DNA of 64,000 nucleotides, taken from the IMG/VR virus record IMGVR_UViG_3300038429_000587, positions 1 to 64,000 of that record. One strand, written 5' to 3'. The notes under the pieces were generated by a model. That model was not told where the DNA came from. It did not search any database and saw only the letters and a list, made by a program, of their open reading frames with translations. The position numbers and the translations under genes were made by a program. Each line of letters begins with the position of its first letter. Within the stretch, counting starts at the first letter, position 1. Origin of the DNA: a virus. This document shows positions 8,151-17,277 of the stretch, piece by piece.

Positions 8151-8372
8151 ATGGCAGAGTCAACAACCGACAGGAGCGCATCGGCGACGTTGATGGGCGC
8201 GCTCGAAGAGGTCGAGGATGCGCAGGATTGCCTGATCATCTTCGTGAATAAGGATGGGTCGATCTCCTGGCACACGACGACGACGGCCGACCATCGGAAG
8301 CTCGGCATGGTGGAGTTTGTCGCCGCCGTGATTAAAGGGCGAATTGCAAGAGAGGGAATAGGAAATGCCTAG
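8151..8372 (+). CDS. Small hypothetical protein
   Basis: A 73-residue protein (MAESTTDRSASATLMGALEE...) with a GGAGGAAG site upstream. The middle, CLIIFVNKDGSISWHTT, resembles small phage proteins encoded beside terminase genes. No catalytic motif is seen. Its end overlaps the next gene by eight bases. Confidence 0.5.
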   Translation: MAESTTDRSASATLMGALEEVEDAQDCLIIFVNKDGSISWHTTTTADHRKLGMVEFVAAVIKGRIAREGIGNA

Positions 8373-8997
8373 AGTGAGAGCAGGTCTGGCGTGTCCACTA
8401 TGCGACATAGTGGGAGTTACGTCGGAACTATACGCAGAAGTACCGGGGATGAAAGTCTCCTGTGAAACGGGAAACGATGCACACACCTGGAATGACATGT
8501 ACGAGCTACGTGAGCTAAGGCCGCGAATGCTGAAGGTTGCGCCGAAGCCCAACATCGTTCAGCAGAACTACACGAAATTCGAAGTCGGCGTGCCGGAGAA
8601 TACGCGCAAAGCGTTGGAGGCAAAGTATGGAGACAAGCTGGTTCCCAGTATCTCCAGTATCTTGCAGGCCTGCGCCGAGCCGGAGATGCTGATCGTCTCC
8701 AGTTCCGACATCGAGAGGATCGGGCAGCGGCTGGGCAAGAAACCGGAGAGCTCCTCCGAGTTATTTGGGATGATCTTCCAACTCGGCGAGGAGATCAAAG
8801 ATCTCCGCTTTCAGAAAGAGCAGCTGGAAAAGCAGGTGGGCGCCGGGAAAGCGACGGGATCGGTGCAAGGCGTCGGCGTCGACCTGGGTGCATGGACGAT
8901 GAAGGCCATGATCAAAGCCAACGAAAATTCCGTTTCACTAGAGGACTTTCTTAGCAAGTATCTGCAGGACGCACTTGAGAACGACTGGATAAGCTAG
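8365..8997 (+). CDS. Hypothetical protein with zinc-like N-terminus and coiled coil
   Basis: A 210-residue protein. The N-terminus has CPLC and a later Cys that could form a zinc site. Residues about 60-105 are globular, and residues about 135-160 (GEEIKDLRFQKEQLEKQ) look like a coiled coil. The stop overlaps the portal start. Its position between terminase and portal suggests a packaging or head-assembly role, but this is inference only. Confidence 0.5.
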   Translation: MPRVRAGLACPLCDIVGVTSELYAEVPGMKVSCETGNDAHTWNDMYELRELRPRMLKVAPKPNIVQQNYTKFEVGVPENTRKALEAKYGDKLVPSISSILQACAEPEMLIVSSSDIERIGQRLGKKPESSSELFGMIFQLGEEIKDLRFQKEQLEKQVGAGKATGSVQGVGVDLGAWTMKAMIKANENSVSLEDFLSKYLQDALENDWIS

Positions 8998-10826
8998 TGT
9001 CTTCAATACTCACAGAATCGGAGATCCATTCCTCTGCCGGAGCAGCGCAGGGAGGAACGACGACGCCTACCACGTCGGACTACTCTGCGCAGATCCGTCA
9101 ATTCTGCAACTCGGCCTACGAAGAAGCTAAGCGCAACAACGAAGATGCCGAGGAGATGAAACAGATGAACACGTATCTGGATTATCTCTCGGGCATGCAG
9201 TGGAAGGGACAGGTTCCGGCTCATCGCGCTAAGCCGGTGACGAACCGGATGCGCCGATTGTTCTGGGAGACGGTCGGGCTGCTGACGGATATCCGGCCGA
9301 TTTTCGAAGTGCATGCCATCGATAAGACAGAGATCTATTCCCGCACCCAGGACATATTGAATCGAATCACGCGGGCCTGGGCTCTGATGACGAACTTCGA
9401 CGTAAAGCTAAGCATGGTCACGATGTACGCCATGCTCAGCACGGGATACGCAAAGATCGAGTGGGACCCCTTTGCGGATAGCGGAAGAGGCGATATCGTG
9501 ATTCTCCCGGTATCGCCCTTGTCGCTGCTGCAGCTGGGCGCGGACAACGACATCCAAGAAGCAGAACTGGTGATCTATCGGCGAGTGGTCACGCTCGAAT
9601 TTCTGCGGCGCAAGTATCCTCTGACCGGCTATGCGGTGCAGCCGGATGCGAACTATTCCAAGTTCGAGATGAACTCCAGCGCCCCGGCGCACATATCGCC
9701 GCAACTCTTTATGAGCCTTTCTCCAGGGATGCGCAGAAAGATCGGGCAAGCAGCCGAACAAACATTCAGCGTCTTCCCCAAGGCGGAGTTAAGGGAATTC
9801 TGGCTGCGCGATTCCACGGTAAATAAATCCAACAAGCCGGTTCTGGTAGGGAAGAAAGACACCAACTGGTGTTACGAAGTTCAGCCGAATCAGCCGCTCT
9901 ATCCGCGAGGGCGGGTGATCGTCATGGCGAACAACGTGATCCTGGACGACCAGCCGAATCCTTATTGGCATGGGAGATATCCGTTCGCGATGTTGCGATT
10001 GCAGGCTGTGCCATGGCAATTCCATGGAGAGAGCGTCATCAAGCCATGGATGAGCATGCAGGACGTGATCAACCAGATCATCGGCGGCGTGCTGAACATG
10101 GTCAAGCTGGCGGTAAGCCCGCCGCTGCTGGCGCCGAAGAATGCTTTCAGTCCGGAGGCATGGAAGGGGCTGGACATGTCACGGCCGAACGAGAAGGCGC
10201 AATACAGCGCGAACTCTCCACATCGACCGGAGTTCCGGCCGCCGCCCAATGTCCCGGCCTACGTGCTGCAACTTAACTCGATTGTTTCTCAGGAAATGGA
10301 CATGTCGTCCGGCGCGTCGGCGGTCGCCGACGCAGCGCGGAAAAAACAGATTCCCAGTGGAGACTCGCTGGAGCAGCTGCAAAATGCGCGCAATACGCCG
10401 ATCCGCATGATGGGCCGAAGCATCGAGGGATTCATCGGCGATTTGGGAATGCTTTTCATTCCCTGCGTGCTACAGTTCTATACCGCAGAAAGAAGGGTTG
10501 AGCTGCTGGGAAGTCAGGGAATGACGCCCGCAGATTTCGACGCCAGTCCGGGAACCCTGGTTCCTGCCGGGATGGAACCCGAAGCCTATGCACGTAAGTT
10601 TAAATTCAAGATCGAACGCGGATCGCTCCTCAGCACGCAAAGGATGGAACGAGTTAACTATGCCATGAAGCTTTACATGGCAAAGGCGATGTCGCTACGG
10701 GAACTTTATCGCATCCTCGACATCAATGTGGATGTAGATCGCATGATACAAGAGATGCTAGAGGAAGCTAAACTGAGAGCTGTGGTTTCGCCAACACCAG
10801 CTAAAGGGCAGAAGAAGGCAGGATAA
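8997..10826 (+). CDS. Portal protein
   Basis: A 609-residue head-tail connector forming the DNA entry ring. Supporting features are the N-terminal helical region, NRMRRLFWETVGLLTDIRP (about residues 82-100), the long middle with WYGRYPF-like and MNMVKLAVSPP segments, and order terS-terL-portal-scaffold-capsid. The start is a GTG sharing bases with the preceding TAG. Length is typical of podovirus-like portals. Confidence 0.85.
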   Translation: MSSILTESEIHSSAGAAQGGTTTPTTSDYSAQIRQFCNSAYEEAKRNNEDAEEMKQMNTYLDYLSGMQWKGQVPAHRAKPVTNRMRRLFWETVGLLTDIRPIFEVHAIDKTEIYSRTQDILNRITRAWALMTNFDVKLSMVTMYAMLSTGYAKIEWDPFADSGRGDIVILPVSPLSLLQLGADNDIQEAELVIYRRVVTLEFLRRKYPLTGYAVQPDANYSKFEMNSSAPAHISPQLFMSLSPGMRRKIGQAAEQTFSVFPKAELREFWLRDSTVNKSNKPVLVGKKDTNWCYEVQPNQPLYPRGRVIVMANNVILDDQPNPYWHGRYPFAMLRLQAVPWQFHGESVIKPWMSMQDVINQIIGGVLNMVKLAVSPPLLAPKNAFSPEAWKGLDMSRPNEKAQYSANSPHRPEFRPPPNVPAYVLQLNSIVSQEMDMSSGASAVADAARKKQIPSGDSLEQLQNARNTPIRMMGRSIEGFIGDLGMLFIPCVLQFYTAERRVELLGSQGMTPADFDASPGTLVPAGMEPEAYARKFKFKIERGSLLSTQRMERVNYAMKLYMAKAMSLRELYRILDINVDVDRMIQEMLEEAKLRAVVSPTPAKGQKKAG

Positions 10827-10831
10827 AAAAT

Positions 10832-11035
10832 ATGGCGACGATGGCGCAGAGACGTGACGTGGTGAACGTGAAAGTCCAGTACGGTTCTGGAGATGTCGAT
10901 CTCGAACTTCCGCTGGAGCTGGTAAAAGCGATGGTCGACTTCCGTTCCAATAAGGACAGCGGACGGATCGAAATGCATTATTCGCAGGGGGGCGTGGCGA
11001 AGATATTTGCGAACGTGGCGAGGACGTATAAGTAG
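10832..11035 (+). CDS. Small hypothetical protein
   Basis: A 67-residue protein (MATMAQRRDVVNVKVQYG...) six bases after the portal stop. It is mainly beta-like in pattern, with no recognised motif. Position suggests an accessory head gene in the portal operon. Confidence 0.5.
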   Translation: MATMAQRRDVVNVKVQYGSGDVDLELPLELVKAMVDFRSNKDSGRIEMHYSQGGVAKIFANVARTYK

Positions 11036-11108
11036 CGAGCGGCTTCGCCGCTCCAAGCTAAGGGCCGGTCAGCTAAAAAGCGGTCAGCGAGGGCTTCGCC
11101 CTCCAAGC
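11033..11108 (+). repeat. Dispersed hairpin repeat cluster 3
   Basis: Two hairpins (GAGCGGCTTCGCCGCTC and GAGGGCTTCGCCCTC) in the AGCGA...CCAAGC frame lie between the 10832 gene and the promoter at 11143. They belong to the same family as the clusters after terL and elsewhere. Confidence 0.75.
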
Positions 11109-11142
11109 AAAAGCAAGAAACGGAACAAAATTTGTTTAGGAC

Positions 11143-11171
11143 TTGACATTTGTTGCGAATGACATAAGTAT
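11143..11171 (+). promoter_or_regulatory. Candidate promoter
   Basis: TTGACA at 11143-11148, 17-base spacer and AAGTAT at 11166-11171. It resembles the two tracrRNA promoters in arrangement and -10 sequence. It lies about 55 bases before a strong terminator, so it may make a short RNA or a leader controlled by antitermination. Confidence 0.6.
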
Positions 11172-11224
11172 CTAAGTCGACGGGCAAAGAATCCGACCTC
11201 CGGCGAGTCCGGTCAGCGAAGTTT

Positions 11225-11265
11225 AGCCCCCACAGAGTTAACAGCTCTGTGGGGGCTTTTTCTTT
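11225..11265 (+). terminator. Strong intrinsic terminator
   Basis: A perfect 13-bp stem (AGCCCCCACAGAG with CTCTGTGGGGGCT) is followed by TTTTTCTTT. With the promoter at 11143 it would define an RNA of roughly 85 bases upstream of the scaffold-capsid genes. Confidence 0.85.
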
Positions 11266-11390
11266 GCCGCAGTAGTGATTCCTCCAATAGTTGTTGCGGT
11301 GGAGGCCGCGAGGGGCGAAGTACCTCAAACAAGGCTACTCGCGCACTCAATAAAACCCCGCCAGGGAAACCTGGAGAAAAGGAGGCAGCT

Positions 11391-11450
11391 ATGTTCGGTG
11401 AGACTTTTGTCGCGAACCGTCGTAAGCATGGTCGTAAAACCAAGCGGTAA
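11391..11450 (+). CDS. Very small basic peptide
   Basis: A 19-residue frame, MFGETFVANRRKHGRKTKR, preceded by a near-perfect AAGGAGG site six bases from the ATG. The strong ribosome site suggests translation. The C-terminal half is strongly basic. The role is unknown: it could be a leader peptide or a small head protein. It lies in an otherwise gene-free stretch. Confidence 0.45.
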   Translation: MFGETFVANRRKHGRKTKR

Positions 11451-11541
11451 GCAGTGATTGTCTGGAGACAGACTAACCAAGAGGGGTGAAGGCGCGCAGG
11501 TTTTCACCCCCTTTATCCAAAGAGCGATTGGAGTCGATGCA

Positions 11542-11733
11542 ATGTCTTCCGTGAAGAAAAAGACTGACCCCGGATACGAGAACCACGGGGAGAATTCGCA
11601 GCCACCCAGCGTTCGCAAAGGGAAGTTCGAGGCTGTGGGCACTTACATGGACGCAGGCGCCATGACCAGCACCTTTCCGAAGGCGACCTCGCCGAACGTC
11701 AAAACAGGGACCAGCTCGGGCATGGAGCAGTAA
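11542..11733 (+). CDS. Small hypothetical protein
   Basis: A 63-residue hydrophilic protein (MSSVKKKTDPGYENHGE...). Upstream is a hairpin with GGGGTGAA and TTCACCCC arms at 11484-11512 that shares a GCGCG...TTCACCCC element with two other gene leaders. No domain is recognised. It lies in the operon leading to the scaffold gene. Confidence 0.45.
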   Translation: MSSVKKKTDPGYENHGENSQPPSVRKGKFEAVGTYMDAGAMTSTFPKATSPNVKTGTSSGMEQ

Positions 11734-11742
11734 GAGATAACG

Positions 11743-12096
11743 ATGGCTACTCGTCCAATGGCGATGGAGAGGCCTCCGGTTTCTCCAGACATACAAGCGC
11801 AACTCGGCGGTGGCGGCGGCGGTGGAGAGACTCCGTTCGCGGGCGTCGGCGGCATGATGGCGCAACGCGACGCGGCGGGTAACCCGCTGAAGAATGCCTA
11901 CGATGGGGTGGAAAAAGTTCTGACAAACATGGTCAGGATGAACAACAAGATGGGGCCATATGTGCAGAGGGCCATCGCCATCTTAAAGGCAGGCATGGAA
12001 GAAGCCGGAGGGCAGAAGCCCGAAGGCCAGACACAAGGCAGAGAGAATGCCGGAGCGGTTCCTCAGGGAGCGTCTGCCGGTAACATGCCTGGATAA
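11743..12096 (+). CDS. Glycine-rich structural-region protein
   Basis: A 117-residue protein with a run of seven glycines near residue 22, a helical centre (EKVLTNMVRMNNKMGPYVQ) and a Gly/Gln/Ala-rich tail. Such proteins commonly stand next to phage scaffold genes, but no function is known. Confidence 0.5.
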   Translation: MATRPMAMERPPVSPDIQAQLGGGGGGGETPFAGVGGMMAQRDAAGNPLKNAYDGVEKVLTNMVRMNNKMGPYVQRAIAILKAGMEEAGGQKPEGQTQGRENAGAVPQGASAGNMPG

Positions 12097-12180
12097 GTAA
12101 CGAGTCGATAGCTAATTTGCACTCCGCAGCTTTGCCCAGCCCAGGCAGTAGATGGGAAGCGAAGAAGGAGAGAGGGAAAG

Positions 12181-13101
12181 ATGGCTGAAATCACAGGTTT
12201 GACGGCTGACGATCTGGCCGAACTTCTTCCGCATATGGCGAAAGAAGATGCAGCGGTCTTTGAAAACATACTGAAGCGAAACGGCGACTTCAATAAGAAG
12301 CTTGCGGAGCGCGGCTTGCGGCAATCGGACTACGACCGTTACATGAACAAAACAAAAGGCGACGTAGACAAGGCGACGAAGCGAGCGAAAGAACTTGAGG
12401 ACTGGTACACGGAGAACAAGCCCATTCACGACCGGGCTTTGGAGCATGCGCAGGAGCTGGAGAAGCAGGCAAACGAACTGCAGAAACAGCTGGAAGAAGC
12501 GAAGGTGCAACGTGTAGCCGAGGGAGGAGATCAAGTGGACGCCGCTGAGTTGGAACGCCGTGTAAAAGAGACGATCGCCGGGTTGGGATATGTTTCCAAG
12601 ACCGAGATCGGCGAGATCATCAAGACGCATAAGTCGGAGATGGCTTTGGAAGAAGCACAGAAGTATGTGCAGGACGCCAACAAGAAGTATTACGAGGAGA
12701 CGTTGCCTGCCACGACGAACTTTATCGCCGACGTCACGGAGCTGGTGATGGATCATAAGGCGGAATTCGGCGGGAACTTAAACCGCCAGGAGTTTGCCGA
12801 TTTTATGCGAGAGCGCAATTTGGTCGATCCGAAGAAGGCTTACGAAGAGTATGTCCGACCGAAGCGCCAGGAGAAGGAATTGGAGACCAAGGTCGAAGAG
12901 CGCATGAAGGTAAGAGAAGCCGAACTTCGCCAACAGTTTTCCGGACAGGCTTTAAACGGTGGCACTCCTTCGAGCGGCTTTGCCCCGAAGGGCGCCTTGC
13001 AAATGAAGATTGAGAAGGACAACGCCGAGAAGCAGGCAGCGGGAAGCGGCGTACTTGCCGCGCAGGCCGCCGCCGAGCTTCGGGCTGAAAACAAGTTTTA
13101 G
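12181..13101 (+). CDS. Scaffolding-like protein
   Basis: A 306-residue, highly helical, charged protein. Coiled-coil segments lie at about residues 80-115 (ELEKQANELQKQLEEAK) and 215-250, and the tail ends in Ala-rich helices. Composition and position directly before the capsid gene fit an internal scaffold that shapes the prohead. No protease motif is visible. Confidence 0.7.
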   Translation: MAEITGLTADDLAELLPHMAKEDAAVFENILKRNGDFNKKLAERGLRQSDYDRYMNKTKGDVDKATKRAKELEDWYTENKPIHDRALEHAQELEKQANELQKQLEEAKVQRVAEGGDQVDAAELERRVKETIAGLGYVSKTEIGEIIKTHKSEMALEEAQKYVQDANKKYYEETLPATTNFIADVTELVMDHKAEFGGNLNRQEFADFMRERNLVDPKKAYEEYVRPKRQEKELETKVEERMKVREAELRQQFSGQALNGGTPSSGFAPKGALQMKIEKDNAEKQAAGSGVLAAQAAAELRAENKF

Positions 13102-13337
13102 CGGCGCAAGTTTTATGGGGCCTTCGGGCTCCACCAGTTCGATCTGCACCAGAGGGAAGGAGCCCGGCTCCGCAGCCTGAAGGCGACAGAGATATCCAGT
13201 CAGCAAGAAGTCCAGGAATCGGACTTTGGTTCGGTTCCTCTTGGGACGCAGCTTGCGGCTGAGGAACGCGATATATCTCTGCCCTATCTAGGGCTGAAAG
13301 GGAATGCCACGGATAGTTGGGTGGCAATAACGGAGCT

Positions 13338-14297
13338 ATGTTAACTTACGACGATGTAAGTTCAAAAACAAATAAGTTCATCATTCCGGGGCTGATCGAC
13401 GAAGTTTACAAGTCCTCGCCTGTGTTGACGCGGTTGCGGACGCGAAATATGGAGCGGTTCGATGGTGGTCTGACCATCCGTCAACCGATCATGTATGCGG
13501 CCCTGAAGGGTGGTCCCTTCGCACGCGGCTCTTCTTTCGACACCAGCTACGTCCAGACCGATACCGCACTCGAAGTCAACGTCAAGTATTACTATGTCAA
13601 CGCGACTCTGTTCGGAACCGACAACGTTCTGAACCGTGGCCCCGAAGCCGCGATGAGTTACGTCGAGTCGAAGATGGTCAACGCTGCCGGCCGCATGGCG
13701 CAGTTGCTGGCTACCGATATGTATCTCGACGGCCAGGGAACCAACAGCCAGCCCATCGCTTTGGATGGAGCCGACGCCGCCATCAATATCCCTGCGAACT
13801 ACGCAAGTTACGGCGGCATCACCCGTTCCGACATTTCGACGGTAGCGAATACCGGCATCAATGCGTATTACGCAAGCAACGCCGTTTTCGCCCTTTCTCA
13901 GCTGCAGACAGCTTACGGCGCCGCATGGTTCGGCGCGGAGCATGTCGATCTGATCGCCACCACTCAGCCCTTGTGGGACAGCATCTGGTCGAAGATCCAA
14001 CCGCAGCAACGTTTCCTCGAAGAGTCGAGCGACGTTGCGAAGGTCGGCTTCCAGTCGCTGCGCTTCAACGGCAGCTCGATTGTCGTCGATCAGTATTGCC
14101 CAACCGGCAAGATCTGGGGACTTAACACTGCCTACATCCAGTTCTGGATTTCGACACTGCCATTGTTCCAATTCGGATTCACGGGTTGGAAGGAAGCGCA
14201 GAACTCCATCGATGTCTGCGGACAGTACGCCTTTGGCGGGAACCTTCTGTTTGTCGCGCCACGCTTGTTCTTCCAACTTGCTGGGTACACGAGCTAA
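13338..14297 (+). CDS. Major capsid protein (putative)
   Basis: A 319-residue protein starting MLTYDDVSSKTNKFIIPGL. Order after portal and scaffold, the absence of signal sequence, and segments such as MERFDGGLTIRQPI, TDMYLDGQG and the hydrophobic C-terminal region support an HK97-fold shell protein. The ATG at 13338 follows GGAG; an earlier TTG at 13317 is possible but poorer. The 236 bases before it hold no convincing gene, only a short palindrome at 13209. Confidence 0.8.
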   Translation: MLTYDDVSSKTNKFIIPGLIDEVYKSSPVLTRLRTRNMERFDGGLTIRQPIMYAALKGGPFARGSSFDTSYVQTDTALEVNVKYYYVNATLFGTDNVLNRGPEAAMSYVESKMVNAAGRMAQLLATDMYLDGQGTNSQPIALDGADAAINIPANYASYGGITRSDISTVANTGINAYYASNAVFALSQLQTAYGAAWFGAEHVDLIATTQPLWDSIWSKIQPQQRFLEESSDVAKVGFQSLRFNGSSIVVDQYCPTGKIWGLNTAYIQFWISTLPLFQFGFTGWKEAQNSIDVCGQYAFGGNLLFVAPRLFFQLAGYTS

Positions 14298-14324
14298 GCG
14301 AGCGGAGAGGAGAGGAGAAAAAAT

Positions 14325-14963
14325 ATGGCACAGTTCGGAGCTTCAATTCAAACCGCTCAAGTTACTTCGGGTAATTTCCAGACCACAGTTGACCCTTCGG
14401 TCAGCGGGTATGCAGGTTACCCAAACAATCCCGGCAACCGCAATCCGCTGGGGGCTGCATATTACGACTCCACCGGCACCTTTTCAAATCCTTGGGGAGT
14501 ACCGGGAAAGTACCGCTACGTGCAGTATGTCGATGCAGGGAACACGGCGATTACACTGCTGACCGCGCCTGCGATCTGTTATTGGGTAGACGCAACCTTT
14601 ACATCAGTCACCCCGCTTTATAGCGCCTCAGGATGGGGGATTAACGGCGTCGCCGGACTTATCATGCCGAATACGACCGCCATCCCGAATCTGGTGCTAT
14701 CCGGCGCCACGTCGGTTCAAACCAATCTGAATAACAACTTCATCTGGATCTGTGTTGGTGGTTACGTAAGCGGAGCACTCGCTACCTCTCCGACAGGATC
14801 GATTACAGCTGGAGCCGCGATCATTGGTTCTACGACAGCATTCGAATCTGCTTTCGTAACAGCGAATACTGCGCCGACCAATCGTGTACTCGGATGGGCA
14901 GTGACAGCGACAGGGACACCTTCGACCGGCTTGTACAACATCCTGGTCACGCTGGAGAGCTAA
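14325..14963 (+). CDS. Virion decoration-type protein
   Basis: A 212-residue protein rich in Thr, Ser, Ala and Gly (MAQFGASIQTAQVTSGNF...), with beta-strand character throughout. Its position after the capsid gene suggests a decoration or head-stabilising protein. No specific family is recognised. A GAGGAGAG site precedes the start. Confidence 0.55.
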   Translation: MAQFGASIQTAQVTSGNFQTTVDPSVSGYAGYPNNPGNRNPLGAAYYDSTGTFSNPWGVPGKYRYVQYVDAGNTAITLLTAPAICYWVDATFTSVTPLYSASGWGINGVAGLIMPNTTAIPNLVLSGATSVQTNLNNNFIWICVGGYVSGALATSPTGSITAGAAIIGSTTAFESAFVTANTAPTNRVLGWAVTATGTPSTGLYNILVTLES

Positions 14964-14972
14964 GGAGACGCG

Positions 14973-15443
14973 ATGGCTTATACGATCACATTAATGGCGA
15001 CGCTGAGCCTGGATGTCTGGGGAAAGACAGAGGTCCGTTTTGTTCAGCTCGTACCAGCCGCGAGCGATTATCCGACCGGGGGTTATGCAATAACCCCCGG
15101 AGTGAATATCAGTTTGCGGGCTGTCTATGGGGTGGTATCGATAGGTGGGCAAGGCGGCTACCTTCCCGTATGGGTGCCGACAACCGGCAAGTTGATGATT
15201 CGTTCCGTGGGCAGCGTCACGCCAAGCGGCACGATCTCAATTCCGATTGCTACGAACGTAGGCACGACATCTCCTGTCTATGCAGGCAATGTCGCCAACC
15301 AGTTCACGACAACTGGCTCAGCTACCAGCATCACAAACGCAACCTTCACGGGTGCAGCAACAGCTGCAGCTCAGGCCGCAGAAGTTGGCGCGGGTACAGA
15401 TTTGTCGAGCTTCACGTTCCTGTTAATGGTGCTCGGCAACTAA
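14973..15443 (+). CDS. Virion structural protein
   Basis: A 156-residue Thr/Ser/Gly/Val-rich protein (MAYTITLMATLSLDVWGK...) ten bases after the previous gene, with similar composition. It is probably beta-rich and exposed on the virion. It is followed by a strong hairpin terminator at 15467. Confidence 0.5.
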   Translation: MAYTITLMATLSLDVWGKTEVRFVQLVPAASDYPTGGYAITPGVNISLRAVYGVVSIGGQGGYLPVWVPTTGKLMIRSVGSVTPSGTISIPIATNVGTTSPVYAGNVANQFTTTGSATSITNATFTGAATAAAQAAEVGAGTDLSSFTFLLMVLGN

Positions 15444-15466
15444 GTAACGGGGAGATAGGGCTATCT

Positions 15467-15506
15467 AAGCGGTCAGCGGTAATAGCCACCGCTGACCGCT
15501 TTTTTC
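15467..15506 (+). terminator. Intrinsic terminator between capsid genes and the 15532 gene
   Basis: A 14-bp perfect stem (AAGCGGTCAGCGGT with ACCGCTGACCGCTT) and a T run ending near 15505. It ends the capsid group and stands 26 bases before the next start, like the hairpins before 5312 and 28021. Confidence 0.85.
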
Positions 15507-15531
15507 GGTTGGCTATGGGAACGGCTCTATT

Positions 15532-15891
15532 ATGGGACCTTTCGACAACGGCGATAGCGACAGCGGCAGCGACTCCAGCTCCAGCTCGAATTCCAGCTCT
15601 AGCCCTAGCTCATCCTCTACGTCAGGGAGCCAGAGCAGTTCCTCGGGATATAGAAAAGCCGCAAAGAAGGCAGGTCGCTCGATGCAGAGCTATGGGCAGG
15701 GCGTGCTGGAAGATACCCGCGAGGAAGCGGCCAGCTTGGCGAATCAGCCGGTGCGCGCCTCTTACAAGCATGGCGGCACAGTGAGAAAGACCGGACTCGC
15801 CAAGGTGCATCGCGGCGAATATGTCGTCCCTGCCCACAAAGCCCGGAAGGCCAAGAAGCTTTTGAAACGCAAAAGCGGGAGGGGGATGTAG
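15532..15891 (+). CDS. Serine-rich virion-region protein
   Basis: A 119-residue protein. Residues 8-40 are almost entirely Ser with Asp, Gly and Pro. The C-terminal half carries the phage motif GGTVRKTGLAKVHRGEYVVPA (21 residues, near positions 81-101), then a basic tail. The motif occurs in several tail- or head-associated phage proteins. The role is unknown. Confidence 0.5.
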   Translation: MGPFDNGDSDSGSDSSSSSNSSSSPSSSSTSGSQSSSSGYRKAAKKAGRSMQSYGQGVLEDTREEAASLANQPVRASYKHGGTVRKTGLAKVHRGEYVVPAHKARKAKKLLKRKSGRGM

Positions 15892-15893
15892 CG

Positions 15894-16094
15894 ATGGCGG
15901 GAGAGAAATTTATTCAGGAAGCACGCGAAGGGATGGAGCGCAAGGGCACGGTGGGCGCATTCGGAAAGGCCACCTCCAAGAAGATCGCCAGGGGCAAAGC
16001 GAAAGGCGGAGTTCAAAAGAAACGCGCCGTCTTCGCCGAGAACATGAAGAAGATTGCCAAGAAGCACAAGCGTAAGACCGGGAGGGGGATGTAG
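15894..16094 (+). CDS. Small basic protein
   Basis: A 66-residue Lys/Arg/Gly-rich protein starting MAGEKFIQEAREGMERKG and ending KRKTGRGM. The last residues echo the SGRGM end of the preceding protein, which suggests partial duplication. It may bind DNA or a virion surface. No domain is recognised. Confidence 0.5.
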   Translation: MAGEKFIQEAREGMERKGTVGAFGKATSKKIARGKAKGGVQKKRAVFAENMKKIAKKHKRKTGRGM

Positions 16095-16157
16095 CGCGAC
16101 TACGTCGCCAAGCTAAGGTCCGGATAGCGACGGCTTCGCCGTCCGAGCGAGGAACAA
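16093..16157 (+). repeat. Dispersed hairpin repeat cluster 4
   Basis: Two AGCGA-type hairpins (one with GCGACTACGTCGC and one with GACGGCTTCGCCGTC) fill the gap before the 16192 gene. They belong to the common family of this genome. Confidence 0.7.
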
Positions 16158-16191
16158 GGAAGTTTTAAGGGCGCTGCTGGGAGTAACTGTA

Positions 16192-17178
16192 ATGCCAATC
16201 GTTCCTGGGAATCCGCTATTCCCGAATCAATACGGGTTCAACGGCACACAGCCGTATACGACGCAGCTGAACTTCGGCCAGATGATCGGCGAGGTGCAGT
16301 TGTGGAATCCGGATATCGATCCGTTGTTGATCGCCCGCATGATCAACAACAATTACCGCAAGGTGATCGAGCGGCGCTATTGGTACGGGCTGATGCTGCG
16401 CGGACAGATCAACACGCCGCAGATGACGACCGTCGGCTCTGTTTCCGTAGTCAATGGATCGACAGCGGTGACGGGAATCGGAACCAGCTGGACCGTCTCC
16501 CTGCAGGGGCAGCAATTCCGCGTCGGCTTCACCAATCCCTGGCAGACGATTGTGCAGGTCATCGATGCAACGCATTTGATTCTGGACGTCCCTTACGGCG
16601 GCTCTACGCTGACGACGACCGGCTATCAGATCGCCGCAGTCTATTGGACCTTAGGCGCCAACGTGCGTTACATCCTGGACGCGGTGAATCAGCAGCAGGG
16701 CTGGCGCATGTCCGTCAATGTGCCGGTGCAGTCCGTGAACGAGGCGGATGCTTGGCGCACCAGCGTTGGCTGGTCGTATTTCTTTGTCAACCGGGAACCG
16801 ACGCCGGATGGGCAGTTGCAGATCGAGATCTATCCTTCGCCGTTCTTCCTGCAGGTCTTTCCGTTCTGGGCGGCGACCCAGCCACCGAATCTGAATGCGG
16901 ATGCAGATAGCCCGGTGGCCTTTATCCGCGCCGACGTGCTGGTGAAGCTGACGATTGCGGACGCCTTGTTATGGGGCGGCAAGAACAACAAGTATTACGA
17001 TCCCACGGTGGCCAGCTGGAAGGCGAGAGAAGCGGAAACCGATCTCAACATGATGGAACGCAGCGACGACGGCATGTGGCAGCAGGACTCGGTTTGGGCT
17101 TACGGGTTGGAGTGGGGCTATAACACCGGGCAAGGATCGCTCTTTGCGCAGAATCATCCGATCAGTGAGTGGCATTAG
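16192..17178 (+). CDS. Virion protein, tail or connector candidate
   Basis: A 328-residue protein. The N-terminal helical region (DIDPLLIARMINNNYRKVIE) and C-terminal part flank an inserted beta domain (about residues 80-150, SVSVVNGSTAVTGIGTSW) like those in phage tail-associated proteins. It lies between capsid and tail genes and may be a connector or tail tube component. The exact role is not determinable by eye. Confidence 0.55.
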   Translation: MPIVPGNPLFPNQYGFNGTQPYTTQLNFGQMIGEVQLWNPDIDPLLIARMINNNYRKVIERRYWYGLMLRGQINTPQMTTVGSVSVVNGSTAVTGIGTSWTVSLQGQQFRVGFTNPWQTIVQVIDATHLILDVPYGGSTLTTTGYQIAAVYWTLGANVRYILDAVNQQQGWRMSVNVPVQSVNEADAWRTSVGWSYFFVNREPTPDGQLQIEIYPSPFFLQVFPFWAATQPPNLNADADSPVAFIRADVLVKLTIADALLWGGKNNKYYDPTVASWKAREAETDLNMMERSDDGMWQQDSVWAYGLEWGYNTGQGSLFAQNHPISEWH

Positions 17179-17272
17179 CGGCGGCTTCGCCGCCGCAGCT
17201 GGGGAGTAGCGAGCGCTGCGCGCTCCGAGCGAAAGACAGCGACGACCTGACGGTCGTCCGAGCGAAAGGCAG
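17179..17272 (+). repeat. Dispersed hairpin repeat cluster 5
   Basis: Three hairpins (GGCGGCTTCGCCGCC, GAGCGCTGCGCGCTC and GACGACCTGACGGTCGTC) in the AGCGA...CCGAGC frame. The layout is almost the same as cluster 2 after terL, but stem sequences differ with pairing preserved. Confidence 0.8.
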
Positions 17273-17277
17273 TAACG

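Noticed and set aside
13362-14276. 304-codon minus-strand frame opposite the capsid gene
   Set aside because: It is an antisense shadow of the capsid gene with no start signal.
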